DNA from: Dictyoglomus sp. NZ13-RE01
GTDB lineage: Bacteria > Dictyoglomota > Dictyoglomia > Dictyoglomales > Dictyoglomaceae
DNA length: 64,000 bases
Reading direction: 5' to 3'
NCBI GenBank assembly: GCA_002878375.1
Contig: NIRF01000004.1
Coordinates: 62,001 to 126,000 of the forward strand
The notes below the pieces were generated by a model. That model had not been told where the DNA came from. It did no database searches and was given only the letters and a program-made list of their open reading frames with translations. The position numbers and the translations under genes are program-made. The first letter of the stretch is position 1. Every line of letters starts with the position of its first letter. Positions 45,569 through 53,793 of the stretch are shown piece by piece.

Positions 45569-46174
45569 ATGGAAGAAATAAAAGTACCGATTGGAGTCTC
45601 TGCAAGACATATCCATCTATCAATGGAGGATAAAGAAAAACTTTTTGGAGTTGGTTACAAATTAACCCCAAGAAATCCCTTATCACAACCTGGTCAATTT
45701 GCTTGTGAGGAAGAGGTGGAGGTAATAGGTCCTAAAGGAAGAAGTCTTAAATTAAGGATCTTAGGACCAGAAAGAAAAGCAACTCAAGTAGAAATATCTC
45801 TTACTGATGCGATTTTCTTAGGCTTAAATCCACCCGTAAGAGATTCTGGAGATATTGAAGGAACTCCAGGGATAAAGGTTATAGGTCCCAAAGGAGAGAT
45901 TGAGCTACCAAAAGGAGTTATTATTGCCTGGAGACATATCCATACTCCTACAGAAATTGCTGAAAAGTTGGGATTAGTAGACAAACAACTTGTTAAGGTA
46001 AGACTTGGTAAAGAAAGAGCCCTTATATTTGAGAATGTTCTAATAAGAGTTAGTGATAAGTTTGCCTGGGAACTACACATAGATACTGATGAGGCAAATG
46101 CAGCTATGGTCAGAACAGGAGATATTGCAACATTAATTTTAGAAGACGCAAGAGAAAAGATATTGCTAAAATAG
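45569..46174 (+). CDS. pduL: Phosphate acyltransferase, PduL type
   Basis: The 201-aa protein is two PduL beta-barrel repeats with zinc-binding SARHIHLS near the start and AWRHIHTP in the second half. It converts acyl-CoA and phosphate to acyl phosphate, probably acetyl-CoA to acetyl phosphate for ATP by acetate kinase. It lacks an encapsulation peptide and no microcompartment gene is near, so it is probably the cell's general phosphotransacetylase. ATG at 45569 has AAGGAGGAG; the in-frame TTG two codons upstream is less likely. Confidence 0.93.
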   Translation: MEEIKVPIGVSARHIHLSMEDKEKLFGVGYKLTPRNPLSQPGQFACEEEVEVIGPKGRSLKLRILGPERKATQVEISLTDAIFLGLNPPVRDSGDIEGTPGIKVIGPKGEIELPKGVIIAWRHIHTPTEIAEKLGLVDKQLVKVRLGKERALIFENVLIRVSDKFAWELHIDTDEANAAMVRTGDIATLILEDAREKILLK

Positions 46175-46204
46175 GCACCTTTATTTAAAAACAAAACATA
46201 TTAG

Positions 46205-46250
46205 CATAAAAAGGGGGGACTCAAACATCTTAGAGTCCCCCCTTTTTATG
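46205..46250 (+). terminator. Strong rho-independent terminator after pduL
   Basis: CATAAAAAGGGGGGACTC pairs with its exact complement over 18 base pairs around a ten-base loop; the 3' arm ends in TTTTTATG. Confidence 0.9.
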
Positions 46251-46293
46251 TTATAATTTTAAAATATAAAAATACAAGAAGGAGGTTTAGTGT

Positions 46294-49200
46294 ATGCGAA
46301 GGTTTTTGGGACTCCTGATATTCTTAGTATTCTTAATCTCCTTTACTTTTGCAGAATCAATTCCCCTAACCAAAGTAAAAATCATGCCACCCCATGAAAA
46401 ACTCATTGAAAAAAAGGTTAAGCTTCCTACCCTACCTGAAGTAACACCCGTGAGTATACCAAAGGGAACTAAAATTTATGGCGTAATTGAAAAAGCGGTA
46501 GCTATTGGAAAAGCCATTGTAATTCCCGTAGAGTTTACTGATAAACCAAGACAACCTGAAGATGTAATACCCTCAAACTACTTTGATATTCTTTTTAATA
46601 GTATCGGAGCAGATTGGAGCTCAATTAACCCTTATAATGTTGGAAGTGTTAAAGAATTCTACTTAGAAAACTCCTATAATCAATTCAATGTAACAGCAAC
46701 AGTCCTTCCCTGGTATACTGCCCAAAATACCTACACTTACTATATAAACGATGGAAATTATGGATTTAATGGTGGAGTATTTGTTTTAGTAAAAGAGGTT
46801 CTTCAACACGCAGTAGATTCTGGATATGATTTAAGAAATTACGATGTAGTTTTTGTTATTCACTCAGGTCAAGGTGCAGAATGGACTGGAGATCCAAATG
46901 ACATATGGTCCCATGCATCTACTGTCTATGTAAATATTAATGAACAAAAGGTCCCCATAAGATACTCTATTGAGCCCGAATATATGGAAGATTATGATGC
47001 CCAAGGAAATCCAGTAATTGTTCCTTCAACAGTGGGAGTATTTGTTCATGAAATGGGACACTCCTTTGGAGATCTTCCAGACCTTTATGATAGAGACTAC
47101 TCCTCTTATGGTCTTGGAAGATGGAGCTTGATGGCAGGAGGATCTTGGAATGGTCCAGCAGGACCTGGTGGATATGCAATAGGTGGAGGACCTTCTCACT
47201 TCGATGCCTGGAGTAAGATTCAACTTGGATGGGTAACTCCCATTATACCCACAGATAATTTAACAAACGTTATAATTCCACCTGTAGAAACAAACCCAGT
47301 AGTTTATATGCTTTGGACTGATGGACAAATTGGAGATCAATATTTCCTACTCGAAAATAGGCAAAAAATTGGATTTGATACTTATCTAAGAGGAGAAGGG
47401 CTTCTCATTTACCATGTAGATGAGAAAATGCGAGGAACCCAAAATGATAATGAATGGTATCCAGGACTTGATCCCTCAAGGCATTATTTAGTAGCTTTAG
47501 AACAGGCAAATGGACTTTGGCAATTAGAAAAAAGACTAAGTTCTGGAAATGCAGGACATCCATATCCTGGCTCCACAAATAATACTACTTTTGATGAAAA
47601 TAGCACTCCAAACAGCAAAGCTTATGGAGAAATTCCTACCACTGTTGCTGTAAGAAATATTGCTGTCTCTGGAGATGATATTACTTGTGATATTTATGTA
47701 AAATCTACTCAGGCACCTAATACTCCAAGTTTTGTAAGCCATATTGCATGGTCTGGAGATAATCCTCTTACAGTAAGACCTCTCTTTAAATGGGAAACTC
47801 CCTATGCTACAAATTACAAGCTTCAAGTTGCAACTGATCCAGATTTTACAGATTTAGTAATAGACATTAATACCCAAGATACAACATATAGACCTTCTCT
47901 TTCTGAAATGCTAAATCTTGGAACTACCTACTACGCAAGAATAAGAGCAGAAAATGCCAGTGGAACTTCAGATTGGTCTGTAAAATCCTTTACTACTCCA
48001 ACAAACTTAGAAGCACTTCTTGTTGCTGATGATGGTGGAGAATTTGGAATTGCTCCTTATTTAGAGAATGCTCTTTCTGATGCAGGAGTAACATACAATA
48101 TAATTGATGTGTTCAAGGATAGTGTAGTACCATCCGCACAATATATGGGCTCATATGATTGGGTAATGTGGGCAGGAGATTGGGGTGCAATATATGATCC
48201 TTCTGTGCAAAGTGAAATTATGACTTACCTTGATAATGGTGGGAAACTCTTTATTACAAGCCAAGACTTAGGTTGGGCATCTTCCGCAGGATATGTAAGC
48301 TCTACTTTCTACAACGGCTATCTAAAAGCACAGTTTGTACAAGATAGTACGGATATTTATTCCATAAAAGGAGTTAATGGAACAACCTTTGAAGGATTAG
48401 TCTTTAATTTAAATACTTTAAACTCTGCACAAAACCAAGCATATCCTGATGAGATTGATCCACTTTCTGGAGCTCAAGCCCTATTAGTATATAATCCAGA
48501 AGGGGTTTCTCCAATTGCTCCTGAAATTAAACTTCCAGAAAAAATTAAAGAGCAAAAAGCTCCTTTAATAGTAAATAAAGCTATAGCATCCTCTGGAACT
48601 GCTGGGCTAATATATGTAGATCCAAATAAACATTACAGAGTCGTATATTTTGCCTTTGGACTTGAAGGAGTAGACACTTCAGTTAACGAGGTAATATTAA
48701 GAAAGGTAAGAGAACTATTTCTTGATACACAGAATCCTAACCTAACATTCACAGTAACTTCATCCTTTAATCCTAATAATAATGAGACATGCAATATCAA
48801 TGGTACTGTTTCTGATGATTTAGGATATGCTTACCTCACTATTCAAGTTTATGATACTGTAAACGGAGTAAAGAATAATCTTGTTAAAACAATCACTAAT
48901 AATGTAAAAGTCAATAACGGAAGCTTCACCTATACTTGGGATGGTAAGGATGAAAGCGGAAAGGTACTTCCCAATGGAAAATATATAATTGAAGCAACTG
49001 CAAAGGATGAATTATATAACACGATAATAAAGACTGCATCTACCACTATATCTTCTAATCTACCTCTATCCTTTGCAAATGTTACTAAGTTTACAAAATC
49101 CTTCAATCCAAAAGAAGGTCCAGCGGAGATATACTTCAATATCACTCAAGATGCAAAAGTAAAGTTTGTAGTATACAACCTTGCTGGAGAAAAAGTATAT

Positions 49201-49365
49201 GAACAAGATTTAGGAGATCTTTCTGCTGGAAATTACAAGGTAGTATGGGAAGGAATAAACTGGAAAGGAATAACCTTACCAAATGGTCTCTATCTATTCC
49301 AGCTTGTAGCAAAATCCTCTCAAGGCGAAGTAAGAATAAATAGGTTTATTGGAATATTGAAATAA
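46294..49365 (+). CDS. Secreted M6-type metalloprotease with FnIII-like and sorting domains
   Basis: The 1023-aa protein has a signal peptide (1-20), a propeptide region and an M6 (immune inhibitor A-like) catalytic domain with HEMGH at 252-256. The expected Asp ligand follows in GDLPDLYD, one residue later than usual. Then come a fibronectin III-like domain (about 475-575), a Rossmann-like domain (about 577-690), an Ig-like domain (about 790-925) and a C-terminal FlgD/Por-sorting-like domain ending LPNGLYLFQLVAKSSQGEV. It probably digests proteins at the surface. AAGGAGG precedes the ATG; its own terminator follows. Confidence 0.9.
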   Translation: MRRFLGLLIFLVFLISFTFAESIPLTKVKIMPPHEKLIEKKVKLPTLPEVTPVSIPKGTKIYGVIEKAVAIGKAIVIPVEFTDKPRQPEDVIPSNYFDILFNSIGADWSSINPYNVGSVKEFYLENSYNQFNVTATVLPWYTAQNTYTYYINDGNYGFNGGVFVLVKEVLQHAVDSGYDLRNYDVVFVIHSGQGAEWTGDPNDIWSHASTVYVNINEQKVPIRYSIEPEYMEDYDAQGNPVIVPSTVGVFVHEMGHSFGDLPDLYDRDYSSYGLGRWSLMAGGSWNGPAGPGGYAIGGGPSHFDAWSKIQLGWVTPIIPTDNLTNVIIPPVETNPVVYMLWTDGQIGDQYFLLENRQKIGFDTYLRGEGLLIYHVDEKMRGTQNDNEWYPGLDPSRHYLVALEQANGLWQLEKRLSSGNAGHPYPGSTNNTTFDENSTPNSKAYGEIPTTVAVRNIAVSGDDITCDIYVKSTQAPNTPSFVSHIAWSGDNPLTVRPLFKWETPYATNYKLQVATDPDFTDLVIDINTQDTTYRPSLSEMLNLGTTYYARIRAENASGTSDWSVKSFTTPTNLEALLVADDGGEFGIAPYLENALSDAGVTYNIIDVFKDSVVPSAQYMGSYDWVMWAGDWGAIYDPSVQSEIMTYLDNGGKLFITSQDLGWASSAGYVSSTFYNGYLKAQFVQDSTDIYSIKGVNGTTFEGLVFNLNTLNSAQNQAYPDEIDPLSGAQALLVYNPEGVSPIAPEIKLPEKIKEQKAPLIVNKAIASSGTAGLIYVDPNKHYRVVYFAFGLEGVDTSVNEVILRKVRELFLDTQNPNLTFTVTSSFNPNNNETCNINGTVSDDLGYAYLTIQVYDTVNGVKNNLVKTITNNVKVNNGSFTYTWDGKDESGKVLPNGKYIIEATAKDELYNTIIKTASTTISSNLPLSFANVTKFTKSFNPKEGPAEIYFNITQDAKVKFVVYNLAGEKVYEQDLGDLSAGNYKVVWEGINWKGITLPNGLYLFQLVAKSSQGEVRINRFIGILK

Positions 49366-49370
49366 AATTA

Positions 49371-49392
49371 GGGGAGGAAAAATCCTCCCCTT
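49371..49392 (+). terminator. Hairpin terminator after the M6 protease gene
   Basis: AGGGGAGGA/TCCTCCCCT, nine base pairs, AAAA loop. The T tract after it is short (TTTC). Confidence 0.7.
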
Positions 49393-49425
49393 TCATAAAT
49401 CTATTAAGAAGGAGGATTGGAGTTA

Positions 49426-50280
49426 ATGAGGAAAGTTATCTTACTGAGTTTTATAATTGTGATTCTTCTAATATCTCAAAGTTTTGCAAGTTTTCCTCCT
49501 ATGCTTCTAAATGCAAGGGCAGTAGGATTAGGCGAAGCATACTCCGCTCTTTCCGATGATTGGGGAGCTTTAGTATACAATCCTGCAGGCTTAACCTATG
49601 TAGATAAAATTAATGTTGGTTTTACCCACTTAGAAATGCCAGAATCTTGGACAAGGGTTGAATTTTTAGGAGGAGTATTACCTCTAAACAAAATTTCCTT
49701 GGGATTTGGTGCATCTCTTAAAAGTATTGCAAACTCTGAAGAACTTTTATTTCCTTTCTCTGAAAACGCCTTCCAAGTCAGCGTAGCAAGTAAAGTTATG
49801 CCAAACTTAAGTTTAGGCGCTACTTTATATCTCTATCTAACCACATTAGATACAGGTTCTGCTCAAGGTTTTGGTGTAGACTTAGGAGCAATATACGAAT
49901 TAAATCCTAATATAAATCTTTCATTAGCTCTATATAATCCTGTTAGCTATTTAAAATGGTCCACAGGTACAGTAGAAAATGTAGAAAGAAAAGATGTAGT
50001 TTTAGGAGGAATGTTTAAATTAAATTTAGGAAATATTCCTCTTAAATTTTTAGCGGATGTTTCTCTTCTTGAAAAGATAAACTTTTTAAATAGAGTTCAT
50101 GTTGGAACAGAGGTAAATTTCCTTCCATTCTTAACTCTAAGAACAGGATATGATGGGGCAAAAGAAGGTGTAACTTTTGGTTTAGGCGTAAACTTTTCAA
50201 ATTTGAATTTTGACTATGCCTTTTTATATACTCAGGCACTAACACCTCAACATGTAATCAGCTTATCTGGAAAATTTTAA
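49426..50280 (+). CDS. Outer-membrane beta-barrel protein, PorV/UPF0164-like
   Basis: The 284-aa protein has a signal peptide (RKVILLSFIIVILLISQSFAS) and the same motif as the gene at 44337: NARAVGLGEAYSALSDDWGALVYNPAGL. The rest is amphipathic beta strands ending in SLSGKF. It is predicted to be an outer-membrane barrel. ATG at 49426 is chosen with GGAGG ten bases upstream; the TTG at 49417 would be too close to the SD. It follows the M6 protease gene, from which a hairpin separates it. Confidence 0.82.
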   Translation: MRKVILLSFIIVILLISQSFASFPPMLLNARAVGLGEAYSALSDDWGALVYNPAGLTYVDKINVGFTHLEMPESWTRVEFLGGVLPLNKISLGFGASLKSIANSEELLFPFSENAFQVSVASKVMPNLSLGATLYLYLTTLDTGSAQGFGVDLGAIYELNPNINLSLALYNPVSYLKWSTGTVENVERKDVVLGGMFKLNLGNIPLKFLADVSLLEKINFLNRVHVGTEVNFLPFLTLRTGYDGAKEGVTFGLGVNFSNLNFDYAFLYTQALTPQHVISLSGKF

Positions 50281-50282
50281 GA

Positions 50283-50308
50283 GATTGGGGGCAAATTTGC
50301 CCCCAATC
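50283..50308. terminator. Bidirectional terminator between convergent genes
   Basis: GATTGGGGGCAAA and its exact complement form a 26-base palindrome three bases after the barrel gene stop and two before the lipase stop. T-rich flanks are present on both sides. Confidence 0.8.
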
Positions 50309-50309
50309 C

Positions 50310-51068
50310 TTAATGTCTTTTTAGCCATTCATAAATAGTATTATAAAATCTTTCAGAATGTTCCTCATCCTCAAATAATTCGTGGTATCCTCCTTCAAAT
50401 TTTACTAATGCTTTATCCTGAGAGGTTAGCTTTTCAAAAAATTCTATACTTCCTTTAGGTGGTGTAATTTTGTCTGCAGTTCCTATTAATATTAAAACAG
50501 GAACTTTTATCTCTTTTGCCTTCTGATGAGCAATCTCTATATTTTTAGCCATTGAATTTCCAAGCCTAAAAGAGATCTTATCATGAACAAGAGGATCCTT
50601 TATATATTTTTCTACTGCATTCCTATTTCTTGATAATTGACTTGTGTCTAATCCATTACTTATAGTTCTATGAGGGGTAAGCTTGCTAAAAATCTCCACA
50701 AATTTTCTCAAAAAAGGAGATACTTCCACATATAATGCAGGAGAAGAAACAACTAAAGATTTTATTTTACCTCCTCTCTCCTCAACATATCTTACTGCTA
50801 TCAATCCACCAAGGCTATGTCCAAATATGTGAAATTCTCCTAAATCTTTTGTTAAATCATCAATGATACTAATTACCTCTTCAATATCTGTATCTCCCCT
50901 TATTCCATCACTTCTTCCATGACCTGGCAAATCAAAGCCTATAACACCAAAACCTAAATCCTCCAAATCTTTTATCATCTTTTCATATCTTCCTATATGT
51001 TCTCCTAATCCATGCACTATCAACACCCATCCATTCTCAGGTTTTCCTCTTCTAAAAGAGTAAATCAT
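50310..51068 (-). CDS. Alpha/beta hydrolase, monoacylglycerol lipase/lysophospholipase type
   Basis: The 252-aa hydrolase has VHGLGEHIGRYE, GFDLPGHGRSDG, the nucleophile elbow GHSLGG, the Asp in LIGTADKITP and the His in GGYHELFEDEE, a full Ser-Asp-His triad. It likely cleaves monoacylglycerols or lysophospholipids in the cytoplasm. ATG at 51066-51068 has GAGGAGGG about six bases upstream; the longer frame begins with a TTG inside that SD. Confidence 0.9.
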   Translation of the reverse strand: MIYSFRRGKPENGWVLIVHGLGEHIGRYEKMIKDLEDLGFGVIGFDLPGHGRSDGIRGDTDIEEVISIIDDLTKDLGEFHIFGHSLGGLIAVRYVEERGGKIKSLVVSSPALYVEVSPFLRKFVEIFSKLTPHRTISNGLDTSQLSRNRNAVEKYIKDPLVHDKISFRLGNSMAKNIEIAHQKAKEIKVPVLILIGTADKITPPKGSIEFFEKLTSQDKALVKFEGGYHELFEDEEHSERFYNTIYEWLKRH

Positions 51069-51147
51069 AAAAACCCTCCTCAAATCATGTTTTTAATATA
51101 TTATAAATCAAGATTAAAAAATTTTTAAAAATATTTTTCTTATATTA

Positions 51148-51156
51148 TGCTATACT
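51148..51156 (+). promoter_or_regulatory. Extended -10 promoter of the aldolase gene
   Basis: TGCTATACT, an extended -10, lies 37 bases before the ATG. No -35 box stands out. Confidence 0.45.
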
Positions 51157-51193
51157 TACTCTGAGAAATAAAATTTTAGGGAGGTTTAAAAAG

Positions 51194-52138
51194 ATGCCAT
51201 TAGTAAGTACAAAGGAAATGTTCAAAAAATGTTATGGTAAATATGCGATAGGTGCTTTTAATGTAAATAATATGGAGATATTACAAGGAGTAATAGAAGC
51301 AGCAAAAGAAGAAAAAGCCCCATTAATTCTACAGATCTCAAAAGGAGCAAGGAACTATGCAAAACTTGTTTACCTAATGAAACTTGTAGAAGCAGCTATG
51401 GAGGATGCGCCAGATATACCTATTTGTGTCCACTTAGATCATGGAGACTCCTTTGAGCTTTGTAAAGAGGTTATTGATGCTGGATTTACATCTGTTATGA
51501 TCGATGGATCTCATTTACCTTTTGAGGAAAACGTAGCATTAACAAAGAAAGTTGTAGAATATGCCCATCCAAGAGGAGTTGTTGTGGAAGGAGAGCTTGG
51601 AAAACTCAAGGGAATTGAAGAGCATGTAGTTTCTGCTGAGGACGTTTTCACAGATCCTGATGAGGCAGTAAAATTTGTAGAACTTACAGGAGTAGACTCC
51701 CTAGCTATTTCAATTGGTACAAGCCATGGAGCTTATAAGTTTAAGGGAGAACCAAAACTTGATTTTGACAGATTACAAGAGATTGCTAAGAGACTTCCAG
51801 GATTTCCATTAGTTTTACATGGTGCCTCTTCTGTTCCTCAGGATTTGGTAGAAAAAGCCAATAAATATGGTGCAAAAATTGGAGGAGCAAGGGGAGTTCC
51901 TGAAGAGATGATAAGAAAGGCAACAACCATGGGAATTTGCAAGGTTAACATCGATACTGATTTAAGACTTGCCTTAACAGCTACTTTAAGAGAGCAATTT
52001 TACCTTCATCCAGAAGAATTTGATCCAAGAAAATATTTAGGACCAGCCCGTGAAGCCATTAAAGAGGTGGTAAAGCACAAATTAAGAGATGTCCTTGGGT
52101 GTAGTGGGAAGGCGGAAGAGATTTTACAATCTAAATAA
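51194..52138 (+). CDS. fba: Class II fructose-bisphosphate aldolase
   Basis: The 314-aa zinc aldolase has CVHLDHGDSFE (catalytic Asp and zinc His), VEGELGKLKGIEE, SIGTSHGAYKF (zinc His), VLHGASSVP (zinc His) and KVNIDTDLR for phosphate. It splits fructose 1,6-bisphosphate in glycolysis; the GatY/KbaY type on tagatose bisphosphate is a close alternative, and a PfkB kinase of possible tagatose type lies elsewhere in the window. GGGAGG precedes ATG; it stands alone with its own terminator. Confidence 0.93.
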   Translation: MPLVSTKEMFKKCYGKYAIGAFNVNNMEILQGVIEAAKEEKAPLILQISKGARNYAKLVYLMKLVEAAMEDAPDIPICVHLDHGDSFELCKEVIDAGFTSVMIDGSHLPFEENVALTKKVVEYAHPRGVVVEGELGKLKGIEEHVVSAEDVFTDPDEAVKFVELTGVDSLAISIGTSHGAYKFKGEPKLDFDRLQEIAKRLPGFPLVLHGASSVPQDLVEKANKYGAKIGGARGVPEEMIRKATTMGICKVNIDTDLRLALTATLREQFYLHPEEFDPRKYLGPAREAIKEVVKHKLRDVLGCSGKAEEILQSK

Positions 52139-52141
52139 AAT

Positions 52142-52167
52142 AAAGGAGGGGATTAATCCCCTCCTTT
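52142..52167 (+). terminator. Terminator of the aldolase gene
   Basis: AAAGGAGGGGATT and its complement form a perfect 26-base palindrome followed by T. Confidence 0.85.
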
Positions 52168-52262
52168 TAAACTCTTAAACCAATCTAAACCTTTCCCCAT
52201 CAATACACCAAATCCCATTTTATCCCGTATGTTCAATGCTATATTGGAAATTGAATAATCTA

Positions 52263-52301
52263 TGTGATTAAAATCACAAAAATTCTGTGACAAATCTCAC
52301 T
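52263..52301 (+). promoter_or_regulatory. Tandem CRP-type operators upstream of an outer-membrane protein gene
   Basis: TGTGATTAAAATCACA (52263-52278) is a perfect TGTGAT-N4-ATCACA site. A second, TGTGACAAATCTCACT (52286-52301), matches TGTGA-N6-TCAC. Centres are 23 bases apart. With TATAAA at 52323-52328 and a start near 52335, the second site is at -41.5 and the first at -64.5, the classic activator positions. Confidence 0.6.
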
Positions 52302-52364
52302 GATCTTCCTTTACAAGCATTCTATAAAATAATAGAATAATATTGTTAAAAGAGGTGAAAAGGA

Positions 52365-53201
52365 ATGAAAAGATTATTTCTTACATTGATTTTTATTGCA
52401 TTTTTAATATCCATTACCTTTGCTCAAGGGAGCGATGAGTATGAAGCAAAATCCCTTGGTATGGGAGAGGTTTTTGTTACCTTAGATGGGAATGGTGAGA
52501 CTTACTTCTTTAATCCTGCTACTTTAGTCCTCAAAAAATATCCACAACTTTCTCTATCCTTTGATTATCCATACAAAGATAACCTAAATCTAAAACTAAA
52601 CTACTTCTATCCTTCTACTTCCTTTTTTGCCATCTCTGTTAATTTAATCTATGATATAGAAAATAATTCTTATAACTTTGAAAACTGGAAAGGAGGAATA
52701 GCTTTTCCTCTAACCCCAAATCTATCTTTTGGCACAAGTTTCCAATTTTTAAAAGAGGAAAATTCCCTAAAAGGAAATTTAGGATTAATGATAAATTTAT
52801 GGGGAACAATAAGAGCAGGTCTCGTAGGTTATGGATATACTGTTAAAAAGGTTTCTGACAAAGAGTATCTTTTGACATTGCCTGAGGGCTATGCTATAGG
52901 TCTAAGCCTTAAGCCTTTTAGTAGTACAAGTTTATATGTAGATTTAGTAGACGTGGTGAATTATAATAAAGAAAATAGCTGGGAATATCTAAGATTTGGA
53001 TTAGAACAATGGATAGGTAACTTTTTAGCCCTCAGATGGGGCTCTATTGGTGATATAACCAATCCATTGAATTATACTTTGGGAGTCGGATTAAGACTAA
53101 ATATATTACAGATTGACTTTGCTACTCTTTTAGGACCAATTATAAATCAACAGGAATCTAATAACCAAAAGTATAAGATAACAGGAAGTATAAGATTTTA
53201 G
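52365..53201 (+). CDS. Outer-membrane beta-barrel-like protein
   Basis: The 278-aa protein has a signal peptide (KRLFLTLIFIAFLISITFAQ), the shortened motif KSLGMGEVFVTLDGNGETYFFNPATL also seen in the other two barrel genes of the window, and beta strands ending ITGSIRF. It is probably a small outer-membrane barrel. GAGGTGAAAAGG precedes ATG. Two CRP-type sites precede its promoter. It overlaps the convergent corrinoid adenosyltransferase gene by four bases. Confidence 0.78.
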   Translation: MKRLFLTLIFIAFLISITFAQGSDEYEAKSLGMGEVFVTLDGNGETYFFNPATLVLKKYPQLSLSFDYPYKDNLNLKLNYFYPSTSFFAISVNLIYDIENNSYNFENWKGGIAFPLTPNLSFGTSFQFLKEENSLKGNLGLMINLWGTIRAGLVGYGYTVKKVSDKEYLLTLPEGYAIGLSLKPFSSTSLYVDLVDVVNYNKENSWEYLRFGLEQWIGNFLALRWGSIGDITNPLNYTLGVGLRLNILQIDFATLLGPIINQQESNNQKYKITGSIRF

Positions 53202-53782
53202 TAATCAATGCCCCATCTTGCAGGTATGCCCTTTTGATATGGGTGTTTTATTTCTCTCATTTCTGTAACAAGGTCTGCCAATTCTAAGACTTCTTTTGGC
53301 ATTCCCCTGCCTGTTAGTATTATCTCTACATGTTCTGGCTTATTCTTTAAAACGCTTAATAAATCCTCCAATGGTATTAATTTTAAATTTAATGCCCAAC
53401 TTATTTCATCTAATATTACTATATCAAAACTTCCATTTATTATTTCTTTTTTTACTCTTTCCCATCCCTTAGTGACAATCTCTTTATCTAATTCTGTAGG
53501 TCCTTCTTTTCCAATAAAACATTCTCCGCAACCAATACAAGAAATAATATTATCCCTTATCGCAGATGAAAACTTACAATCTCTACCAAATTGCCAATAG
53601 GTAAAATTTGGTAAGTATTTTGATGAAAATAACTCTCCAGTAAAACTATTTCCCTTTACAAACTGTGCAAAGAGAATTGATAAACCATGACCTATACTTC
53701 TCAAAGCCTGTCCTAAGGCAGAAGTAGTTTTACCCTTTCCATCTCCCAAATATACCTGGATAAGCCCTTTTTCTATTCTCAA
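53198..53782 (-). CDS. cobO: Corrinoid adenosyltransferase (CobA/BtuR type) with Cys cluster
   Basis: The 194-aa enzyme has the P-loop GDGKGKTTSAL (13-23), VILDEISWALN and the C-terminal HPYQKGIPARWGIDY, all typical. It moves adenosyl from ATP to cob(I)alamin or related corrinoids. It has an uncommon run of cysteines: C69 then C82, C85 and C88 (CIGCGEC), which could bind metal or an Fe-S cluster. It is the last gene of the serine operon, 11 bases after serA, a neighbour with no obvious functional link. Confidence 0.93.
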   Translation of the reverse strand: MRIEKGLIQVYLGDGKGKTTSALGQALRSIGHGLSILFAQFVKGNSFTGELFSSKYLPNFTYWQFGRDCKFSSAIRDNIISCIGCGECFIGKEGPTELDKEIVTKGWERVKKEIINGSFDIVILDEISWALNLKLIPLEDLLSVLKNKPEHVEIILTGRGMPKEVLELADLVTEMREIKHPYQKGIPARWGIDY

Positions 53783-53793
53783 TTTATCTAAAC

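Noticed and set aside
45569-46174. Microcompartment locus marked by pduL
   Set aside because: No shell protein, no encapsulation peptide and no diol or ethanolamine genes near it.
46967-47223. Two antisense open frames within the M6 protease gene
   Set aside because: They lie opposite a well-supported conserved catalytic region and have no family match or SD; shadow frames.
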